Program-made: the position numbers and the translations under genes
DNA from: Wurfbainia villosa
Taxonomy: Eukaryota; Streptophyta; Magnoliopsida; Zingiberales; Zingiberaceae
Length of the DNA stretch: 64,000 bases
Reading direction: 5' to 3'
Assembly (NCBI GenBank): GCA_025175895.1
Contig: CM045987.1
Span: forward strand, 110,411,040-110,475,039
The notes under the pieces: generated by a model
Databases searched by the model: none
What the model saw: the letters and a program-made list of their open reading frames with translations, nothing else
What the model was told of the DNA's origin: nothing
Part shown: positions 33,203 to 43,728 of the stretch, piece by piece
Layout: each line of letters opens with the position of its first letter
Position numbering within the stretch: the first letter of the stretch is position 1

Positions 33203-33739
33203 TTCGATTCGATTATTCATTATATGCTTCACTTAACCATAATGCTTGATATGTACAGGACATGGATACGAGACAGGACCGCGAACGTGAAGATTTCATT
33301 AACACGAGCTATTTAACAGGTGGGCAATTTCCTACCCTAGTCAGGTAATTGTCATTGCATACAGATTTAGACATATATATGATCATATTATATGTTCATA
33401 TTATCTTGACGCTGCTCTTATTTATTCTTGTGCTTGATACTTGTCATTGGCCACATATGCTCTAATGTTGATATCACATTTTCCTTTATCATGATTGAGG
33501 AGTTACAAATGTGATGTAAGTAGATCTATAAATGTTTAGTAGGGTGTAGATGTTGGAGTACAGATGATGACCTGATTTGTAAATTGGGTAAAAGGTCATC
33601 CGTGGGTAAGTAAGGTCCTGAACGTAGGATTGATTCCAATACCCTTATGTTGCATGTTTACTACCAATCAGGTGTTGTGTAATGGTCAAGTGAATTGTGA
33701 TTAGTGTGTCGCTATAGACCGGTGGTCCTAGCTTGTTAT

Positions 33740-33944
33740 GATCAGTTGAGTATGACTCTCTACAGGGTAGAGAGTGCGTCGATCAGTTGAGTACGACTCT
33801 CTAAATGATAGAGAGTGCGTCGAACAGTCAAGTACGACTCTCTACAGAATAGAGAGTGTTTCGATCAGTTGAGTATGACTCTCTACAGGATAGAGAGTGT
33901 GTTGATCGGGTTGGTATGACTCTCTGTAGAATAGAGAGTCTGTA
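33740..33944 (+). repeat. 41-base minisatellite, five copies, each with a hairpin
   Basis: Copies start at 33740, 33781, 33822, 33863 and 33904, an exact 41-base period. Each carries ACTCTCTA...TAGAGAGT, a 7-8 base stem around a short loop, preceded by GATCAGTTGAGTA. Confidence 0.92.
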
Positions 33945-34396
33945 GTGGATGTCTGTATGTGTGACTGTGCATTCATATCACTTGCATGCATACTGACGAC
34001 ATAGTCTCCCTTGTGGTTGAGAGGGTTGTCAGTCATCCTGCCTCCCAGGTTACTCATGGAGGAGTATCTGGTGTAAGGGCAGAGCATTTGTTGTGCTGCA
34101 CTCTACCACTATAGACGGTGGTAGTTGAAGTTGTGTGTAGTTGTCCTGGGTGCATGACACTCGACCACTCATGAGTAGTGTTAGTTGGAGTGGCCAGCAG
34201 CAGAGACCTCCGTTGTGTAGCGAGCTCTTTACGCTCAAATGCTACTCGATCATACTACCCACTCAGCCACTCTAGAGAAATGGTTGGTGTTGAGTTGGGG
34301 CAGTTGTCATGTCATGTCACCTAGGCCACACTAGGGTCATGGTAGCGAGTAGGGGTGCGCAGGCATGACCAAGCATGCTGCATTGCCATATCTTAT

Positions 34397-34398
<2 letters not shown>

Positions 34399-34430
<32 letters not shown>
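34399..34430. repeat. AT dinucleotide microsatellite
   Basis: About 16 AT units, with a shorter run again at about 34437-34447. Confidence 0.9.
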
Positions 34431-34433
<3 letters not shown>

Positions 34434-34853
34434 GTCTATATATATATGCTTATTGTGATGTTGCATTTGATTGTACTATGTCTGCTGCATTTGACTGACA
34501 TCATCTCATCTAAACCCCGAGGGTCCCGGCTTCTTGAGTATTTCGTGTACTTCTCGATATGTACTTGCCTTTATGCGATGTTTTATAGTGTTGGACGTTG
34601 CTGATGTTGTACCTTTCTTTTTTGGTTTTGTTACGGTGTTTCTTAGTTTGGTGTTAGTCATACCTGTATGCATGGTGTGTAGTTTGTATTGTATATGTGT
34701 TAGTTCCACTGTGTTTTGTGTATTTCTTGTATTTACATTTATATGTTATGTTATTGTGGACCCAAGGGCCTTGTATTAACAGGATATATTGCCACGTAAA
34801 GGGGAGATGTCGTCCGTTTGATTTTTGGCTTAGCATACTCTCAGGGCGTGACA

Positions 34854-35552
34854 TTATCTATTTCGTGCTAATTCTATTTTTACAGGATTCAATCGACTGA
34901 ATATGTATCAGTTGACTGGATACCTATTTGGCAGGATCAGCTGGTGATCGATCGGAGATCGTGCGACGCAGATGGAAAGGGATTCAGTTGACTGAAAAGG
35001 GAAATTTCCTGATGCGGAGCCGAGTGACGTGGAGTCGACTGGAAGGCATTTCAGTCGACTGAAAAAAGTTTATAAAAGTTGTGCACCACCAGATCCAAGC
35101 ATCAAATCAATCAATGTCGAAGTGTTGTTGAAATTTCTTCACGATCACAAGAGCTTCAACTATTCAAAAGGACTTCTTTCCGACACCTCGTGCTTGCATC
35201 CTATACTACATATTGTGTCGGTATAAGGTAGTCTTTAATCTCTTTTTATTTCACTTGTATATTTAATTTCAAGAGAGAGTAGGTTGTTACTCTTCTCTTA
35301 TATTTGTAAAAAGCGAACTCCCTCTGAAGTCGAGAGTTCTCGAATCGGAGGGTATTATAGTGATTGCCCAACGAGGTAGCTCTCAAGAGAGCTACGGGCC
35401 TTAGAGTATCAACTCAGTCAAGGTTGTGAACCAAGTAAATTGCTTGTGTCTTTAACTACCTTTAATTTCCGCTGCATACTCATATTAATATTAATCAAAA
35501 AATTATTAAACACCGAGGTTCACCCCCTCTCTCGGCTTACTCAATCCTACAA
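34854..35552 (+). repeat. Copia-type LTR fragment, 3' part
   Basis: Carries CAGTCGACTG-type palindromes and degenerate forms (34877-35061), a TATA box (TATAAAAG, 35071-35078), AACCAAGTAAA and a terminus CACCCCCTCTCTCGGC...CCTACA, the layout of the Sirevirus LTRs nearby. The first few hundred bases of U3 are missing. Confidence 0.6.
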
Positions 35553-36139
35553 TCATGAGGTGGCACCTTATCTTATTGCGAAGTGGCGGTGTCAAACGTT
35601 ATCCTATTTGACCTAGCGCAAAATGTTGATTTGCTTCCATTAGTCGACTGATGCCCTTCATCAGTCGACTAATGTGCAACAGTCGACTGCCAATAGCCAA
35701 CAGTTGATTGCCAGCCTGACCTCTTCCCTGCAGTAAGACATTAGACCGGAAAATGGCAAATATGACTGTTCCTTACTGTCCGATCTCGACCTAGACCTTC
35801 CACTGGAAGTCTTAGTTGGATCATCACCTACGATTGTCCCCGTACAGAGAACACGACTTTACCATCTCTCTTCGCACTCGTGCTTACCTCTGATCCTTTA
35901 TGACCTGTTGCTTTGCTTCCGGTCTTCCACCTAGGTTCTTCGACTTCAATGAAGTTCTCCTAGTGTCGCCCGACCACCACAGTTTCCTGACTCAGGATTC
36001 TCCGAGTGTCGCTGACCTTCGACTTAGGTTAACCATTTCCTGCACACTTAATTCAGCTCATGAGATAACAATATGACCTTAACTTTGGATCTTTGCCATA
36101 ATCAAAACCTAGGTTCGATTATTTGGTGCCCCTGCACCA
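35553..36139 (-). repeat. Inverted U3 part of a Sirevirus LTR
   Basis: The reverse complement starts TTGGTGCAGGGGCACC and runs through the palindromes (35640-35705 on the plus strand), matching the first half of the B-type LTR. It ends head-on against a plus-strand LTR remainder at 36140, so the first half of the element E LTR appears inverted. Confidence 0.65.
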
Positions 36140-36295
36140 ATAGTAGCCGGGTGGTTGTGAACCAAGTAAAAATTATTGTGTCTCTTGTTCTCTTATCCTT
36201 TTGTTTTCCACTGCGTTTAACTTTGTTTTTAGAAGAGAAGAAAAGATTTTTAAAAATACTATTCACCCCCCTCTCTAGAATTTCTCGATTATACA
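36140..36295 (+). repeat. 3' end of the 5' LTR of element E
   Basis: GTAGCCGGG...AACCAAGTAAAA...CTATTCACCCCCCTCTCTAG to CATACA-like end, the R/U5 part of a B-type LTR, directly before a primer site. Confidence 0.75.
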
Positions 36296-36297
36296 TT

Positions 36298-36309
36298 TGA
36301 TATTAGAGC
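36298..36309 (+). promoter_or_regulatory. Decayed primer-binding site of element E
   Basis: TGATATTAGAGC followed by GGGGCC: two transitions from TGGTATCAGAGC. Confidence 0.7.
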
Positions 36310-36462
36310 GGGGCCACTCAGATTCGGTGCAACCACCAGTCGAGCATCTTCTTTTCTTTTTCCGTGTTTTCATTGTTTAAATTATTTCTTTTTCCCGCAC
36401 TACTAATCCAAGACCAAGTCTTGGAATTTCCTTTGTTTTTAGTTTTTTTGCGAGGAATCTAA

Positions 36463-36662
36463 ATGGCCCACCTTGAGGGGTATAGCATCGCCTGACCTCC
36501 GTTCTTGAACGAAGATGACTTCCGTTATTGGAAGGGTCGTATGGAGTTTTTCTTGAAAACACAAGTTGATATATGGATCATAATCCAAACCGGATTTGCT
36601 TTACCCACCAATGACCAAGAGGAGCGATTGGACTATGACAAATGGACCATGGCAACAAAGAG
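36463..36662 (+). pseudogene. Element E gag, N-terminal part
   Basis: Starts MAHLEGYSIA, then a stop where D has Arg, then DDFRYWKGRMEFFLKTQ and IIIQTGFALPTND to MATK. Cut by the hAT-like insertion at 36663 and resumes at 38682. Confidence 0.85.
36655..36662. repeat. 8-base target duplication of the hAT-like element, left
   Basis: ACAAAGAG; the same eight bases are at 38674-38681. A ninth matching A precedes each copy. Eight bases is the hAT length. Confidence 0.85.
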
Positions 36663-36943
36663 TAGGGGTGGGAGAAATACCAAAAATTTCGATATACCGT
36701 ATATACCGTATCAATATATACTGAATATACCGATATTAATGGTATATAGAAATTTTTGGTATGATATTATACCATACAAAAATTTTCAGTATCGGTATCG
36801 GTATAGATTTAAAAAATTTTGGTATACCGAAATACCGTCGGTACTGGGCGATCCTTCCCCGATCGATCTCCGACCAAATCGCAGCCGAAGACCGACTGGG
36901 GAAGGACCAACCGACATCGGCGGTCCTTCCCCGGCCGGTCTCC

Positions 36944-38063
36944 TATTGGTGCAAGGGCACCAGATGATCGAACATGTTTTTTGGTTATGGCAAAAGATGC
37001 AAAGTTAAGATTACATCATTATCTCACGAGCTTAATCGAGTGTGCAGAAAAGTGATAAAGCAGGAGCTGAAGGCTAGCGACACCCAGAGGAAGCCGCGGT
37101 GGTCGGACGACACTTGAGTGACTTTGAAGGGACCGAAGGAATCGAGTGGGAGGCCAGAAGCGAGAGCTACAAAGTAAGTATCAAGGTAAGCTCGTGTGTG
37201 TGTGAGCGTAAGTGAGGTGGTATCCTCCTTACGGGGATGGTCTTAAGCGTAGAACCGACCAAAGACATCCCATGCATGGTCTAGGTCGAGATCGAATGGT
37301 CGGCGACCATCGAAATTATGTTTTTGTTAAGCTAACTTGTGATTTCAGCTAGCATAAGTCAACTGCCCACAAGAGCCACTCGACTTCCTTAAATTAGTTG
37401 ACTGCAGAGTGTTGCGGCTCAACTGGTGCTGCCATCAGTCGACTGATGATGGCCATCAGTCCACTGATGGTCAAGGATCAGCTTCAAGGAGTCAAGCCTT
37501 ATCACCTCATTCCAAGGATCTTTGTGCCTATTTGTGATTGGTTGAAGACCCATTCGATGAGGAGCTCAAAAGCTATAAAACGAGGGCTTCTCTAAGGGTT
37601 TTTCATCAATTCTAAAAGCCTCCAAGTGCTTTCGATATGTTACGACTCTCCGACATCCCTACAACGAAGCACTGTAGACACGACGACTAGAGCTCAATCT
37701 TCTTCATCTACGAGTCATCAGTAAAAGTGTTTCTATAAGTTTTAATCTTTACGTTGGTTCTTTATCGTTCTTTTATCGTAATGAGAAGAGGGGAAGTGTC
37801 TCTCTATCTCGATCCTTTTCATATTTTTGTATTCGATTAACTCCTACCTCCAACGAGGAGTTCGTTAGTGATTTGCCCTCCGTGCGTGGTCAAGGACCAC
37901 TAAGGCCTTGGAGTAGTAGCCGAAGGCTACGAACCAAGTAAAAAACTCTCTTATCTTTTTTATATTGTTTTATTCTTTCCACTGCGTAACTCAAGTATCG
38001 AAACGAACGAAAGTTTTTATCGCTATTCACCCCCCACCTCTAGCGATGCTTCTTGATCCAACA
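36944..38063 (+). repeat. Solo LTR of the element B family inside the hAT-like element
   Basis: 1120 bases, TATTGGTGCA...TTGATCCAACA (first G mutated to A). It has TATA at 37574-37582 and the palindrome region at about 37370-37470. Flanks TCTCC (36939-36943) and TCTCT (38064-38068) fit a 5-base duplication with one change. No primer site or internal sequence follows. Confidence 0.85.
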
Positions 38064-38277
38064 TCTCTGGCCGTGATTTGGTCGAAGATTGACCGGCCGA
38101 GTCATGCAATTAGCACCAACGGTGCGTGGTCGATTATGGGTCGATTCTGACCGAAATTCAACTAAATTTTGGGTCCTAATCGATCGAAAGCCGATGCTAA
38201 CCAACAGACCGTCAGATTTTAGTTGGACCGGGGCAGGCGGGCGGCTACCGGAGGTGTGCCGAGCACGAACGGGATGG

Positions 38278-38316
38278 CATCCAAATGTGGAACACTGTGC
38301 ATTCCACATTTGGATG
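38278..38316. repeat. 15-base perfect inverted repeat in the hAT-like element
   Basis: CATCCAAATGTGGAA (38278-38292) and its complement (38302-38316) around nine bases, forming a strong stem-loop. Confidence 0.9.
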
Positions 38317-38673
38317 GTCCATATATGGCATGCAATCGTGTGATGGATGGTGAATCGCATGGAGCACACGGACGCGCATACACTCGGCGCTCAGGAGATC
38401 GGTCCTGTTCAGTATGGTATCGATATTGTTTTTATACTGAAAATTTTTTATATCGAAAATTCAATATGGTATCGATATTTTTTTATATCAAAAATTTTGA
38501 TATATCGAAAATTTGATATATCAAAAATCGATATATCGAAAATTCGATATATTAAAAATCGATATATCAAAATATTCAGTATGGTGTCAGTATATATTTT
38601 TTTATACCGAAAATTTCGGTATGGTATACGGTATCATATGAAAAAATCGATATACTGTACCGATCCAACCTTA

Positions 38674-38681
38674 ACAAAGAG
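38674..38681. repeat. 8-base target duplication of the hAT-like element, right
   Basis: ACAAAGAG, identical to 36655-36662. Confidence 0.85.
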
Positions 38682-40131
38682 GTAAATCAAAGTCGACGCA
38701 AAGGCGATCCAAATCTTGCAATGTGTCTTATCCAAGGAGGAGCTCAACCGAATTGGACCATTTATTAGTGCCAAGGACCTCTAGAACAAGCTCACTGAAC
38801 TTCATGAAGGGACGTCCGATGCAAAGGTATGTGAAAGAGATTTGTTGGTCAATAAATTGTACAATTTGAAGATGCAAAATAATGAAACTGCGAGCCAACT
38901 CCATGCTCACATTCAAGACATACTAAATGGCCTTCATGCCATCGAACAAAACGTGGAGAACCATGACATAATGAGGTATGCTTTAAAAGTTTTTCCTAGG
39001 ACAACTTTGTGGGCATCCATGGTTGATGCTTACAAAGTATCTAGGGATTTATCTAAAATTAGGTTAGATGAACTTTTTTCTGAATTTGAGTTACATGAGC
39101 AATCTAATTCGGCCCCAGTCGAGAAGGGTATTGCTTTGTATGCAGGTCGAAGAAAGGAAAAAAGCAAGCCTCCTCTCAAAGAAGATGAGTTCAAATCGAA
39201 CATGGAAGAAGAGATGGAGACCAAACTAGTCAATCTAGTTTGAAAGGTGATCAAGCGTAGAAGGCAACCCACCAAGCCTACGAAGGAGAAGAGACCCGAC
39301 CCAAGTCAAAACTACAAATGATACGAGTGCAATAAGAAGGGTCACTTCAATTCCTAGTGCCTGAGGCTAAAGAACAAGCAGCCGAAAATCAAGAAAGCAC
39401 TTAACACAACTTGGGAGAAATTGTCGGAAGAAGAAGAAGACCAAGTCAACAACTTGGCATTCATGGAAAGATTGACCGAGTTCGAGTTCGAGTCTGAACC
39501 TGAAATCGACAAAGAGTCCGAGTCCGAGTCCGATTCTGGATCCAACTCCGAGCCCAAATTCATGACAAGCCACGAATCCGTATCCGGTTCAAAATATTCT
39601 ATCAAGGTGAGTCAGTCTTTAATTAATACATTATATGATGCAATTAAGTTTTTGGATAAGAAATTAGCTAAATTTGAGTGTAAAGTCGAGTCATTGCTTA
39701 CGGAGGTTAAACACCTCAAGCATGAGGCTACCCTAACCTCTTCAACTAGTCAAGTTTAAGAGGGAAACACAACTCAAGTTGAAAAACTTGAGGAAGAGAA
39801 TTCTCTCTTGAAAGGGCAAGTTCAAGAGCTTAGGAAATCATTGGAAAGGTTCACGTTAGGATCCAAGGGCCTTGACTTACTTCTTGGATCGTAAAGAGCC
39901 GTGTACAACAAGGGCGGACTCGGGTTTAGAACAATGAATAGATCTTACATGTCAATCGTAAATCATAATAATAGAAGAGTCCAAGCATGGGCCCCTAAGA
40001 TCATTTTAAAATCACAACTAGGTTCAACCAAGTATTGGGTTCCCAAGGATCAAATCCACTACGTGTATAGACCATATCGATTCAATAATCTAGGGGGATC
40101 CAATACTAAAATTGTGTGCTCAATTACTTGA
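38682..40131 (+). pseudogene. Element E gag, remaining part
   Basis: Resumes with QILQCVLSKEELNRIGPF and continues through LYNLKMQ, FPRTTLWASMVDAYKVSRDLS, the acidic linker, a zinc knuckle near 39318-39360 (second half disrupted by a stop for Gln or Trp), an acidic Glu/Ser repeat, a coiled coil (39600-39760 and 39780-39860) and the YWVPKDQIHYV motif, ending near 40131. Stops occur at 39241-39243, in the knuckle, at about 39757 and at about 39893 (CAA to TAA). Confidence 0.88.
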
Positions 40132-40703
40132 TTAATTTAGCTTTGCATGCTTAGTTAGTTTTTATTTGCTTAATTTAGAACAGTTAGATAGAACTAATGG
40201 TTAATTAACCTTGACAATATAGTATCAGGACGCGATGAGATGATAGTACATTAGGGAAATAAAGTCTCGTGTATCTAGATTAGATAAGGAGTATCTACCT
40301 TGGTACACTTGACTAAGTGGAACTATCTGAAGCTACCTCACCACATCCTAAACTAGTTAGACCAGGACTTAACCCTAAAGTGAATTAAGTGCACATTTTC
40401 TTAAGTTGGCTTTTTCTAAGAAGTAATCGTTGTTCCGATCAAAGAAGGTCTCTGTGCATCGCTACGACTTGAAAGCCATCTTTTGAAAGGTTCACTTAAC
40501 TAATAAAAGGTTAAATCTGAATCTAACCCAAGGTTAATTAATTTTTAAATCATTAAAATTAACTAAGTAAAATTGAAGTTACCTCACAAAACATATAAGG
40601 ATAACATGATTGATCATGTAGAAAGGGTGAGATTAATCATAGGTTAAAAACTTCTAAATTGATTTAAAAATTCCAATATCTGATCCAACTACTATATGTG
40701 TAG
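40132..40703 (+). other. Gag-pol spacer of element E
   Basis: Homologous to the A and B spacers. The motif pair is decayed (ACCTCAC near 40581, GTGAGAT near 40627). It ends ATATGTGTAG before GATCAATGG, as in the other copies. Confidence 0.55.
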
Positions 40704-41211
40704 GATCAATGGATGTTGGGCAGTGGGAACTCCCAACATATGACTGGAGACCTACTGAAATTTACGAAGCTCATATTCAAAAACCTAGGATTGGTAGCTT
40801 TCGGAAACAACGAAAAACTCAAAATCATCATATCAGGTGATATTGAGCTAAACTCGAATTTCATAATATGCAAAGTCTTATTAGTAGAAAATTTTGAATT
40901 CAATCTTTTAAGTGTTAGTCAATTGTGCGATACGAGTTATAAAGTTTTATTTTTACCAAATGAATGTTTAATTAAGAATAATGATTGCTCAAAAATCATG
41001 CTTAGGGGAATTAGGAATAATAATATTTACACAATAAATCTACTCAACTCCTCAACTAAGTGGCTAATGACACAACAAGAAGAATCATGGTTGTGGCATA
41101 GATGACTGGGCCACTCCCATCTAAAACTTATTCATAAACTAAGCCATAATGGTCTAATTAGAGGTTTACCCAAACAAGGCAAATTAGAAAATAAAATTTC
41201 TGATGCATGTC
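40704..41211 (+). pseudogene. Element E pol, protease and start of integrase
   Basis: The protease motif reads MLGSGNSQHMTGD: the catalytic Asp is Gly here. It then reads ENFEFNLLSVSQLC and ESWLWHR, a stop for Arg and LGHSHLKLIHKLS. Interrupted at 41212 in the integrase zinc region, just before CQQGK. Confidence 0.85.
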
Positions 41212-42899
41212 TGTTGGGAAAATTCCGGATCTGATGTTCCCAACATCGCGGGAGAATACTTCGCACAACTGCAGTGGAAATAATAACAATAAATCGGAAC
41301 CCACCTGAGATCCATGCAAAACTATATAAGTCATTTCGTACCCTACTTTTCTAGATCTTATCTAGAAGAAGAAGTATACTTTCGGTGCGTGCCCTTCGCA
41401 ATCCCACTTTTCCAAATGTTGTTGGATCTTAATACGGTAAGGATAATCGTATCTCTAAGGTATCCACACTGACACCCACCCGTTTTGGAGTCACGTTGTG
41501 CTAGCAACCCCTAGCAAAATGCCAAGAACCCTTTGGAAGAAGAAGGAGAGGAAGGAGAGGGATGAGAGAACTCTTCTCTTCTTTTGTTGGCTTGCACGTT
41601 GGAATACCCAATCTCTTAGCCTTTTCACGTTGAGCACATAAAACTCCTTTTATCCTCAAGCCATCAATCCCATTATCTCCCCCATTAAGAAGACTCTTAA
41701 TATCCTAATGAATACCATGACCCTTGGTATTCTTCTTCATCATGAATACCAAGGCCCTTGGTATTCCCATGCATGATTAATCAAATTAATCATGCATGAT
41801 GATGAATCATCTTCCATGGTTGAACTTGAGTCTAACTCAAGTTTAACCAGTTTGAGTCTAACTCAAGTCTTGGTCATATGCTAAATTGTTCTTTTAGTCC
41901 AACTAAAAGAAATCATCTCTAAGACAGAATGTCATTTGTGTGTGACCCTATAGGCTCTTGTAACATTGCCAATGTATCTAAAACCATTTTAGATACATAA
42001 GAAATGAGCGGCATCTAGCAATACATCATTGCTACCTAAGTTACAAGATCGTCGAGATCCGACAACCTTTCCGTGGCTATTATCATGTATGACGGTGTCC
42101 TTCTATCTCTGATATCTTAGATCGATCAATGAGGCATAGACCGTGTCATCCCCTTATTGATCTTTATGTTTCTTGATCCCCAAGTAGACTCACTCAAACA
42201 AATGAGCTCAATATCTCATATTGACTCATTTGAGCATGACCATGCATTTCATGGTCCTACTCTATCAAGAGGCCAAAGATATCACTCCTGTCATATGGGA
42301 GGGACAAATCCCATCTACATCACTCACATCCCTCCGCATAATTCGTTACATACCTAGTGATCGCCGTTATAGTGCACCCTGTTACGGTCTGACATTAGAC
42401 AATACCAAAGTATATAACTCCTTATGTAGGGAACTGTAGTGACTTCAGGTCTAAGGACTATTCATACCAATAGTCACATGAGAAAGTATATGACACTCAT
42501 ATAACGATCAATGACACTTTCTCATGGTGGGTCAATTCAGTATATATATTCTCCAATATATATACCCATGTGTCAATGTGATATCACATATCCATGACTT
42601 GTGAGATCAAGTCATCCATTGACCTACATGCTAGTCTCAATGAATTAATATTTCCCTTGTCTATTATTACTTGACTAGGAATATTAAGAATAGTATTCTC
42701 TACAGCTTCTCATAATCAATTCTACCAATTGATATATTGTAGATTAGAACCTACTATTCAAGTGCATTATTATATTTATTTTAGCTGGCACATACATAAA
42801 GTAAATATAATAAATAATTTTTGCCTTTTATTAATGAAATATGATACACATGATCTCTAATCAATCATCTCATGATTGATACTAAGGCTGACACTAACA
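41212..42899. repeat. Solo LTR of another retrotransposon family
   Basis: 1688 bases with TGTTGGGAAA...CACTAACA ends. Flanks ATGTC (41207-41211) and TTGTC (42900-42904) fit a 5-base duplication with one change; the element E reading resumes exactly at CQQGK. It contains a 14-base palindromic stem (41768-41781 with 41785-41798). Direction unknown; the minus strand is slightly favoured because TTATTTCCACTGCAG on that strand resembles copia LTR ends. Confidence 0.8.
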
Positions 42900-43728
42900 T
42901 TGTCAACAAGGGAAACAAATTAAAACTTCACATAAAATAACTAATCAAGAAAGAACTAAAAATGTGCTTAAGCTCCCACACTTGGTCCTATTTGACTCAC
43001 TAGAGCCAAGTCACTAAACGGGAGTCAATATTATTTAGTAATAGTAAATGACTACTCTAAGTTTACTTGGATAAAATTCTTAAAACATAAAAATGAAACC
43101 TTAGATCAATTTACTAATTTATGTAAACTAATAAAAAAATGAAAAGAACTTAAGGATTAAAAGAAATAGAAGTGATCATGGTGGAGAATTCGAAAATCAT
43201 AAGTTTACCGTATTTTGTAATCAAAACAGATACCACCATTAATTCTCTTGCCCTAGGATCCCTCAACAAAATGGGTTAGTTGAACGGAAAAATAGAACCC
43301 TATAAGAGGCTGCTAGGACCATATTGAACGAATATAATTTAGCTAATAGATTTTGGACAGAAGCTGTCAATACTGCCTGCTATGTCCAAAATAGAACTTT
43401 AATAATTAAACGACACTAGAAAACTTCTTATGAAATATACTACGAAAAATTACACAACAATAAGTACTTTAGAGTCTTTGGATGTAGGGTACATATACTA
43501 AATATAAAAGATTACTTAGAAAAATTTACCTCTAAAACAACTACTAGCATATTTCTAGAATATTCAACCACTAGTAGAGCTTATAGGGTATACAACAATG
43601 AATCCTTAAAAATTAAAGAAATGATTAATGTAATATTTAATGAAGAAAACAATCCTACAAAATCCAAAGTAGACATTGAGTTAAACAATAGAGACCTAGA
43701 AAATGGAGTTAGACCTGAACCTACCCCA
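42900..43728 (+). pseudogene. Element E pol, integrase remainder
   Basis: CQQGKQ, NQERTKN, a damaged first Asp region, SDHGGEFENHKF, PQQNGLVERKNRT, KYFRVFGCRVHILN and SRAYRVYNNES can be followed across stops and shifts to about 43725, where the Athila-like element enters the integrase-RT hinge. Confidence 0.82.
43724..43728. repeat. Target-site duplication of the Athila-like element, left
   Basis: CCCCA, repeated at 51046-51050. Confidence 0.9.

Larger units (their letters stand above)
33203..34853 (+). other. Older interrupted LTR-like sequence (segment 3)
   Basis: No gene is supported. It contains a 41-base minisatellite, an AT microsatellite and an end TTAGCATACTCTCAGGGCGT followed by GACA that looks like the 3' terminus of a gypsy-type LTR. 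No primer site follows it, so it is a solo or 3' LTR, or a fragment. Confidence 0.4.
36663..38673 (+). mobile_element. Non-autonomous hAT-like DNA transposon (holding a solo LTR)
   Basis: Begins TAGGGGTGGGAG and ends CCAACCTTA, so the termini pair as TAGGGGTGGG and TAAGGTTGGA (8 of 10). Subterminal regions are rich in GGTATACCG and GGTATCGATAT repeats in both orientations. No transposase frame is seen. Removing the solo LTR leaves about 890 bases. The insertion splits gag of element E. A MULE (9-base duplication) is the alternative, but the termini favour hAT. Confidence 0.75.

Noticed and set aside
33740..33944. CRISPR-like array
   Set aside because: Direct 41-base tandem repeats without unique spacers, in plant DNA.
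34365..34900. Several hydrophobic frames of 60-80 residues on both strands
   Set aside because: They come from T-rich LTR-like DNA around an AT microsatellite; no conserved protein is recognisable.
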